In this document: piece by piece, positions 55,301 to 64,000 of the stretch
Numbering within the stretch: position 1 is the first letter of the stretch
How the letters are laid out: each line of letters starts with the position of its first letter
Origin: Chitinophagaceae bacterium 26-R-25
Lineage (GTDB): Bacteria; Bacteroidota; Bacteroidia; Chitinophagales; Chitinophagaceae
DNA length: 64,000 bases
NCBI GenBank assembly: GCA_029906195.1
Contig: JARWSJ010000001.1
Coordinates: forward strand, 1,612,001-1,676,000
Direction of reading: 5' to 3'
Position numbers and translations under genes: made by a program
Notes under the pieces: model-generated
Database searches by the model: none
The model's input: the letters and a program-made list of their open reading frames with translations, nothing else
Told to the model about the DNA's origin: nothing

Positions 55301-58300
55301 CAATGCAGTAACGGCGATTAAAGAAGACAAAGGGGGCAACCTCATCATCGGCACTGCCGGCAATGGATTGTATTTGTTCAACCAGCAATTCAACACACTC
55401 AAACAATTCAGCCACTCCGTAACCGACAATGCTTCCATCAGCAGCAATCTTGTGCGGGCCATTTGGGTAACTGCCTCCGGCAAAATATGGACGGGAACGG
55501 TGAACGGTGGTCTCGATCTGTTCGATCCCGTGAGCGGACGTTTCTTTAATTATAAATATGAACCCGACGATCCGCAGAGTTTATCGCAACGAACGGTTTC
55601 CGCTTTGTATGAAGACAACCAGGAAAACCTTTGGGTGGGCACGCACCGTGGTGGTGTTAATATATATATGCCGAAAACGGAAAAATTTTCCCTTTACCGG
55701 CAGGAGCGGAGTGACAACAGCCTTAGCTATAACGACGTAAAATCTTTCTGCGAAGATCGCGAAGGCAATATCTGGATCGGCACCGATGGCGGCGGGTTGA
55801 ATTTGTTTGATCGCAACAAAAAGACCTTCACGCATTTTAAGTATGATCCGCTCAATGTACGCTCGCTCGCCTCCAACGAAGTGCTCGGCATTACGGAAGA
55901 CAGCAAAGGCAAACTGTGGGTGGGCACCTGGGGCGGAGGTTTGTGCCTGCTCGACCGCGCCAGTCGCACGTTTACACGACTCACGCACAACGCGGCAGAC
56001 AACGGCTCCATTTCTTCCAACTTCATACAGGCCATTTTTGAAGATAGCCAGCAGCGTCTTTGGATCGCCACTTACTATGGTGGTTTGAATTTGTATGATC
56101 AAAACACGAGGAAGTTTTCTGCTGTGAAAACAAGTGCCAGCGGCAAAACAAAAATCTCCGGCAACAATACCGTTTCCATTAACGAAGATAAAAGCGGCAA
56201 CATCTGGATAGGCACGGATGATGGTGGACTGAACTGCCTGCAACGATCTACCGGCGAGTTTATCCATTACTTCAACAACGAGGAGAAAAAGCCTGATCTG
56301 CGTGTGATATTTGTCGACAGTCACAACCGTCTTTGGGTGGGACAAAAAGGTTTGTATTTGTTTGACGAAAAACAAAACGCTTTTCAACTCTACACCAAGA
56401 AAGCCGGACTATCCGACGAGTTTATCAAGGGAATGGAAGAAGACAACAACGGCATTTTTTGGATCACGACTTCCAACGGACTCACGAAGTTTGATCCGTC
56501 TACGCTTGCGTTTAAAAAATACAACACCGCCGATGGCTTGCAGGGCATGGAATTCGAGGCCAATGCATTTCTCAAAACGAGAGACGGCCAGATCTTCTTT
56601 GGCGGCGTGAACGGTTTCAATAGTTTTTATCCCAAAAACATTTCCACCAACAGTTTTGTGCCTCCGGTGTACATCACCGACCTGCAAATTTCCAACGACC
56701 CGCATCCTGCTGCAAAGCAAAAAGAAGACATCAGCTATACACACAATGTAACGCTGAGTTACAAGCAATCGACCTTTGCCTTTTCATTTGCCGCACTTAA
56801 TTATGTGGCATCGGAAAACAACCGGTTTGCCTACAAACTTGATGGCTGGGACAAAGATTGGATCGAAGCGGGCAACGACCGCAAGGCGTCATACACCAAC
56901 GTGAGTCCGGGCACATATACCTTCCGTGTGCGAGCTTCCAACAACGATGGCATCTGGAACGAAACAGGACAAGAAATCATCCTCGTGATTACGCCGCCGT
57001 TCTGGGCAACGTGGTGGTTCAGAACAATCGTCGCGCTGATCGTAGGTGGCGTGGCGTATAGCTTTTACCAAAACAAAAGAAAACTCGAGCGCCAGAAACT
57101 GGAAGAAGAAAAGAAGGAAGAAGTGCATCAAATGCAATTGCAGTTCTTCACCAACATCTCGCACGAGTTCCGCACGCCGCTTTCGCTCATCATGGGTCCG
57201 GCGGAAAAACTGATGCAGGATAAAACCGCTTCGCAGCATCATCAATATTATAACATCATTTACCGGAATGCCTATCGCCTCATGAACCTGATCAATGAGC
57301 TGATGGATTTCCGCAAGGCAGAATCGGGCATTTTGAAACTGCACGTGATGCCGGGCAACATGGAACTTTTTCTGCAGGAAATAGCCGAAGAGTTCGGCGA
57401 AGCGGCGAATGAAAAAAACATACGCTTTACCGTTAGTACCTCCGGCATTCCCAACGAAAGTTGGTTCGACCGGCAGATACTGGAAAAAATTCTCATCAAC
57501 CTCATTGGCAATTCGTTTAAATACACGGCCAGCGGCGGCACTATTGCCGTACAGGCAGTGGCTTCGATGGACGGTTACAAACCGCCTTTTGAAAATGATT
57601 TGAACATTGCCAGCGACTACAAACCATTGCAAACAATTTACCTGCGCGTGGCCGATAACGGCATTGGCATTTCCAAGGAATCCATCGTGCACTTGTTTGA
57701 ACGCTACTATAAAGTGTCCGACTCGCACATGGGCTACGGCATCGGCCTGGCTTTTGTGAAGAGCATAACGGCGCTGCACAAGGGAAGCATTCGTGTGTAC
57801 AGCGAGCGCAACAAAGGCACGGAGATCATCGTGGCGTTGCCTTGCTCACGCGAAGACTTTAGCGACGAAGAACGCTGGATGAGCAACCAAACACCGAACT
57901 CCACTTTTGCCGGCGCGTACGACGTGGAGGACCAGGCGGAAGAACTGCCGGTAGAGGAGGAGCCACAACCGGAAAACAGCGATGCGCCGCTCATACTGAT
58001 CGTGGATGACAACGACGAACTGCGCAATTTTTTAAGGGACAGCATTGGCAAAAAATACCGCATTGCCGAAGCGGGGAATGGCAAGGATGGTTTGACGCTT
58101 GCAAAAGCGGATCACCCCGATCTCATCATCAGCGACATTATGATGCCGGTAATGAATGGCGTTGACCTTTGCCGCCAGGTGAAGGAAGACGTGGAGATAT
58201 CCGACATTCCCTTTCTGATGCTGACCGCCAAAGAATCGCTGCAATCAAAAATAGAAGGCACGGACTCGGGCGCTGATCATTATTTTACCAAACCGATCAG

Positions 58301-61300
58301 CATTAACCTACTGGAAAAAACGATCGACAACATCTTCAAACAAAAGGAAAAGCTGAAGGAAAAATACCGCCGCGACTATTACAGCGAAGTGAAGGACATT
58401 GTACAAAGCAGCAAGGACAAGGATTTCCTGCAAGAGCTGATCACCGTAATTGAAACGCACATCGGCAGCCCGGAAATGGACATCAACTACATTTGCACGC
58501 AAATAGGCATGAGCCGCACGAGTCTTTACCATAAAATAAAAAGCATCACCGGCCAATCCATCGGCGAATTCATCCGCAGCATCCGCCTGAAAAAAGCCGC
58601 CCAGCTTTTAACAGAAGAAGACGTCTCCATCACCGAAGCAATGTACAGCGTGGGGATTCAAACGCAATCATATTTCACAAAAGCATTTAAGAATGAGTTC
58701 GGGAAAACGCCGAGCCAGTTTTTGAAGGAGTTGAAGAGGTGAGGGGTTACTTATTTAAATGTTTTTTTATAGCATCTTTAAAAATCTCTTGATGTTTTCG
58801 AATTTGATTCACAATCTTCGCCTCTTTCATTATTATACTGACGCGTCTAACATAGGACATGTAATTACTCCTTAGGGGGCTATTAATAACAGTACTTTTC
58901 ATAACATAAGTGTCTGTGTCGTGTCGCACTAATTTCTTTGAAGTTAACTTTACCTTAGTCTTCGTCAAATCTTGTAAGGTATATATCTTGCATAGCTGGT
59001 TCTTAAAGACAGCTAATTTCGAGTCGGGCTCTTTTTCAATTAGATTTTTTGCCTGGGCCGCTCTATTTTTTACGGATTTAATCATCCTTCTATAAAATTT
59101 GGAAAGGTTAGCTGATTTTATTAATGTCTGATATCCATAAAATTCAAAACCAAGATATGTCAACGGAACGCCCATTTGGCAACGGGCATAACGCCTATAG
59201 TCATTCGCATCAAAGTTTTTATTTTCATTCCAGATCTTATTAGAAATAAGTCTTTTTTTACTTTTACCTATATGTTGAACTTTGAAAAAGTATTCCTCTG
59301 TTTTTTCAGGGCTTATTTTAACAAGATTTTTTTCAATAGAATCATTGATAAATTTTTTGATAACTTCTACATCTTCAGGCCTGCAAATAATAAGGATGTC
59401 GTCTGAGTATCGCCGATAAAAACCCTTAAGTTTGTCAACAACTAGGGAAACAACATCCACATCAAACTTAAGAAGATAAATATTAGCTAGGACAGCACTA
59501 ATAGGTAACCCCTGCGGTATACCTACAGGCACCTTACGCTTCTTGTCCCAAAAGGGATATCGAAATAGTTTTAATTCCTTCCTCTTAATTTTATCTCTAA
59601 ATTCTTTGGGAGAAGTAAAATAGGCAAACTTTCCCTCTTGCCTAATCTCGTGTAACTTTCGTTCGTCAAAACCGGCTCGCCTGCCATTTATGTTCTGTTT
59701 TATTCGAAGGTCGTCAAGTAGAATATATGAAAATTTTGTTGTGGCATTAAAAACATTTTTATGATCATCAGTAAATTCTTTTTGGTCAAGCATATATAAC
59801 CAAGCGTCCTTCAAAATTTTATGATCTAACCGAGAAAAGAAACTTTTGATGTCAAACATTAGCACTGAGCAAGACTCCGCTTCGCCTCTTCGTTTAATTT
59901 CATCGAATACGTCTTTTGCAAAATGCATTGTTCCTTTGTTTTTTCCAACGACATCAGTTGGAATTCGTCTATAGGCAATTACACACTCATCTATTTGAGC
60001 AAATTGGCTTTTTAGTTTACTCTCATAGGCATCGCTAAGTTTTTCAGCGTAATAGCCAAAAATCAAAGAATCCATGTGAGTAGCATAATGTAATGGTCTA
60101 TCCTTGAAAGTTCTAAAATGCTTGCCCTCCGACGTATATGAATGTCCTCTTTTTTGAGACAGCTGTGGAATAGATTTATATTTTCTTTCTTTAATACTAG
60201 AATGAATTAGTGGATAAAAGCAATACTTAGCTATAAAATTGGGATTTCCCAGTTTTGACAAAAGTTCGTTTCTGTGTTTGTCTGTATCTATTTGGGGCGT
60301 AATATGAAGATACCCTTTTTTTCGTAGCCACTTTTGTCTATGTGTATTCATTAAAAGAATTAAAACCTTGCAGCCCTTTCATGTAAAGAGCGATTGATGA
60401 ACATACTTTCAAAATTAATTGAGCTAAAGACCATTACCCAGTTACTGAGTCAATATAAAAGTCCGAAATAAGCATAGCTTCTATACCGGTAATAAACTGA
60501 TAACCATGAGGTCACTAGTCTACAACGCACTAATATTTGCTATCTTTGCTGGAGCTGCTTATGAGATCACCACTGGTGCACTTCATGTAGGCTCGATTCT
60601 TCTCCACATCGCTGTGGAAAGAGTCGTAAAGCTTCTAGAAGGAGCCAGAGAGCGAGCTCGATGCAATCCCTTACCTGCGTACGCAGTGGATAACAAGGAG
60701 GTCCTAGCTATCCTACGGTCTATAATAAACGTTCATCGTCTTATTAGGCTGCAAGGTGTAACAAATATAGATATTCGATTTGAATTTTATACCCTTCAAA
60801 AACTCTAAAAATGGCTTGTTATAAGTTTCAAGTAGGAGATACTGTCTCTTTCAAAGCTCATCCCTATTTTCATAACAATCTAAACGTGACAATAACCGGA
60901 GAATCGCAACAAATACCACCTTTGATGGTTATTGCTGAAATTTTTCGAAAACGAAGTTCAATTGAGATAGATTGGGATGATATGAATGTTGAGTGCTCTT
61001 GTAAATGTTTTTGGTATTCAAGCAAACTTAACAAATTTCAATCTGGCTGGCTGAAAGCTGATTTTTTAAAACTGATTCTGGCTGCAGACGCAGGCGAGAC
61101 AAAGCCTATTGAAAAAAACACGATAGTATCTCTTAAACCTATTCACCATGAACTAGCCAAAAAAAAGAGTACACTGAGTTATAATGAGGTATCATCTACA
61201 TCTAATTCCATCGTGAATTCACATCTTGCATTTCTACCACCTATTATGCAGGTAATCAGCGTAAATCAATTCCAGCCAAAAAAAACTGAACAAATCAGCA

Positions 61301-64000
61301 AAAATCAAGATTTAAAACAAAGGGTAAATCCCTTATTTGAAGCAAAATGTATTTGGTATAACAACGCTGCCGACAAATTTTCTGAAGTTACATTACCTAG
61401 TAATATACTATGTCTTATCGATGAAATTTCTTCAGATATCCTGCAGGCAATTGCAAATGCAATAGGTACAAAAGAGTATTATAACTTGAAAGATGATTTG
61501 ATACAGCCTAAGACAATTGCGTATCGTAGCGGTTTATACTTCTTAAAAGCATTTAGTTTGAAAAAAAATTCACTGATCGAGATACGAATTGACAATACAA
61601 TCAATTTGACAAAAATAAATCCATTTGTAAAAAAAGCCCCTTCCTTCGATTCTGGTGCTATAATGATCTATGAACAAATAAAAAAAGAAATGAATGATCT
61701 GATAGAAATTGCCGCAAAAGAATCTTCATATTTAAGACTGCAATACAAAAACAGGAATGACCAGGTGACTGTTAGAACCATCAAAGACTACCAATTGCAT
61801 GAATTCGAAGAAGGCGAAAAAAAGATCGCAATCGTAACTGGATATTGTTTTCTTCGCCACGAAAATCGCACTTTCAGGTTAGATAGAATACAAAATCTCC
61901 AAGAATTGAATCTAAAATTCGAATCGAAACTGTAGGTGGTGTAGTCATAGCTGGACTCAGTTTTATAGGCTGACCAATTTTTACACATGGCTTCAAAATA
62001 TTTATTTTGAAGCCATCAACTTCTCCAACCTCGCAATCATTTCCTCTTTCTCCTTTAACATCCTTTCATACAGCGCAATCTTCTCTTCATGCAATTCAAC
62101 AATCTTATCAATGGGATGAATAGAGGAATTGTAGAAAACGGAAGCAGGTTGATTGCAATGATCAAATGTGTTGTTGTTGACAATATTATTTATCGCCTGC
62201 TCTTCATCCAAGTTCTGGAAAACCTCTACCGGAATATTCAAGGCAGTAGACACCAATAGTAAAATCTCGGGTTCAATTGTTTCCTTTTGTTCGAGTAAGG
62301 AAATTTTGCGCTGGGTCCATTCTTCGCCCATTTCATCAGCGAGACCCTCTTGTTTCCAGCCTCTCATTTCACGGAAACGTTTTACGTTGCGGCCTTCGTG
62401 TATTTTGTGCGTAGGGTTGTGTGTTGCCATAAGAGCAAATTAAGAAAAGTTTTGAGTATTGAAAAGCTTAAGGCTTAACGCATAAAGCCAAACGCATAAC
62501 GCTTAACGCGGGGCACTCCGAAGATGCGCGGACCTTGCGTTAGGCATTAAGCGTTCAGCATTATGCCTTAATTAATTTGAGTGGAAAGTATTTGGTAGGG
62601 GAGCGCAAATCTACACTTTTAATGAACACCTAAATCCTCTCGCTGCATAATAACTTTCTGCACCGTTATGATACAGGAACACGGTGTTGTAGCGGCGGTC
62701 ACAAAAAACGGCGCCGCCGAGTTTGCGGATGTCGGCAGGAGTGGACACCCAACTGGAGGTTTTTAAATCGAACTGGCCGAGTTGCTGCAATTCGCGGTAT
62801 TGGGTTTCGGTTAAGATGTCAACGCCCATGTCGGCCGCCATGTTGATGGCGCTGTCCGCAGGTTTGAATTCTTTTCTTGATTCCAGTGCGGCGTGGTCGT
62901 AACAAAGACTTCTGCGGCCCTTGGGACTTTCCGCGGAGCAATCATAAAAAGTAAACTCGTTTGTTTTTTTATCGTAACTCACCACATCGGGTTCGCCGCC
63001 GGTTTCTTCCATTTTTTGCAGCGACCAACATTTATCTGGCTGCGCTTCAAGTTTTGTTTGCACGGCAGCCCAGTCAAGGCCTTTGTGGCGGTTCATGTTT
63101 TTTTCGAAACGGGTCTTTAAAGTTTTTAGTAGTTCGCCTGTTTCGGCGGTGGTGACTTTGTTTGTTTTTTTCATGGTTGGTTTGATTGATTGGTGATTGG
63201 TGATGGGCAACTAGACCTAACAGGTTTCGGCGGACTTGTTCAAAGTAATTTAGCTGTCTGTTAAAACCTGTCAGGTCTGGCAAGGTTGCAAATTAAAAGC
63301 AATCTTGCTTGTCATCCCGAGGAACGAGGGATCTGGGAAATGCACTGGCAGGTTGTTTGTGTTAGTCTCAGATCCCTCGTTCCTCGGGGTGACAAATACC
63401 TTTCCGATTGAATGCTGACTCCCTGATTCAGCAAGATTGACTTTTTTCTAATTCCTAATTTCTAACTCCTAATTCCTAGTCTTCAAGTCCTTTGCCCGCC
63501 AATATTTGCGGCACATACTTTTCAATTCTGGCTTCACGCGTTTTCGCTTGTTTGGCTTGCGAGAAGTACAACAGATATCCTCGCTGGCGGCCGGGCGTTA
63601 GGGCTTCGAACGCTTTTTTGAGCGCAGGCTTTTTGTTGAGTTGCGCCTGGAACTCTTCGGGAACAGGATATTCTTTTGTCTTTTTAAGTGGCACTTTCAG
63701 TCCGGCTTTTTCTACTTCGATGGCCTCGTACACGTAGGATTTCAATGTGCGTTCCTTAATTTCTTTTATGTTGGTATAACGGATCTGGCGCTGCGCTTGT
63801 ACATTTTCTGTTTGCTGTATGAGTATGCCTTCGGGATCATTCAACAACGCACCTTTGAAAAACAACACGGCGCAATATTCTTTAAAAGTATGGATCAGCA
63901 CAATGTTGGTTCCTTCGTATTGATAACAAGGGCAACCCCATTTCACTTCTTCGGTAAGGCCGCAATCAAGAATGATCTTTCTTAATTTTTCTGTTTCCTT

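Overview
The window is a chromosomal segment of a Bacteroidota bacterium, most likely of the Chitinophagaceae/Chitinophagales type. This is inferred from a SusC/SusD/SusE polysaccharide-utilisation locus with a hybrid two-component regulator, a type IX secretion type-B (CHU_C) sorting domain, lipoproteins with Cys-Lys-Lys after the lipobox, a Bacteroidota-style kdp cluster, exact matches to the Bacteroidota -7 promoter motif TAnnTTTG, and few Shine-Dalgarno sites. No rRNA, tRNA, CRISPR array or recognisable insertion-sequence transposase was seen.

Layout. 1-2.0 kb: edge of a secreted alpha/beta hydrolase and a secreted VWA protein. 2.2-13.7 kb: a complete high-affinity potassium system (a 27-aa peptide, kdpF, kdpA, kdpB, kdpC, an outer-membrane porin, a KdpD sensor without kinase, a separate histidine kinase, and a sigma-54-type response regulator in place of KdpE). 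13.8-19.4 kb: acidic protein, serine hydrolase, ClpB, DsbA-like protein. 19.6-27.4 kb: a T9SS surface lectin-like protein and a large outer-membrane-type protein. 27.4-28.4 kb: a GIY-YIG nuclease gene in a nested repeat cassette. 28.5-38.2 kb: housekeeping genes (holA, nnr epimerase/dehydratase, a serA-like dehydrogenase, type II NADH dehydrogenase) among secreted proteins. 38.4-43.1 kb: flippase, methyltransferase and a clan-A-like glycoside hydrolase. 43.2-58.7 kb: a galactan utilisation locus (GH2-GH53 fusion, GH53, SusE, SusD, SusC, divergent HTCS). 58.7-62.4 kb: an AT-rich accessory module with a reverse transcriptase, a hairpin-rich segment or small ORF, a YodC-YodC-WYL protein and an XRE regulator. 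62.6-64.0 kb: DUF4256 and YdeI-like proteins.

How genes work together. The kdp cluster would import K+ under low-K+ or turgor stress through KdpFABC, with the porin as a possible outer-membrane route and the KdpD-like sensor, kinase and NtrC-type regulator as the control chain. The galactan locus forms a full pathway: HTCS senses oligosaccharide, SusC/D/E capture and import it, GH53 endo-galactanases cut beta-1,4-galactan, and the GH2 module (alone or fused to GH53) releases galactose. The reverse-transcriptase module has the look of an anti-phage or selfish cassette and is the best candidate for an undescribed system.

The most unusual global feature is that nearly every intergenic gap, including several gaps inside the kdp cluster, holds a long imperfect hairpin. 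Its arms are built from a short word repeated in tandem. At least fifteen word families are present. Some have conserved interiors, some nest inside the loops of others, and one shows a matched 30-nt insertion in both arms.
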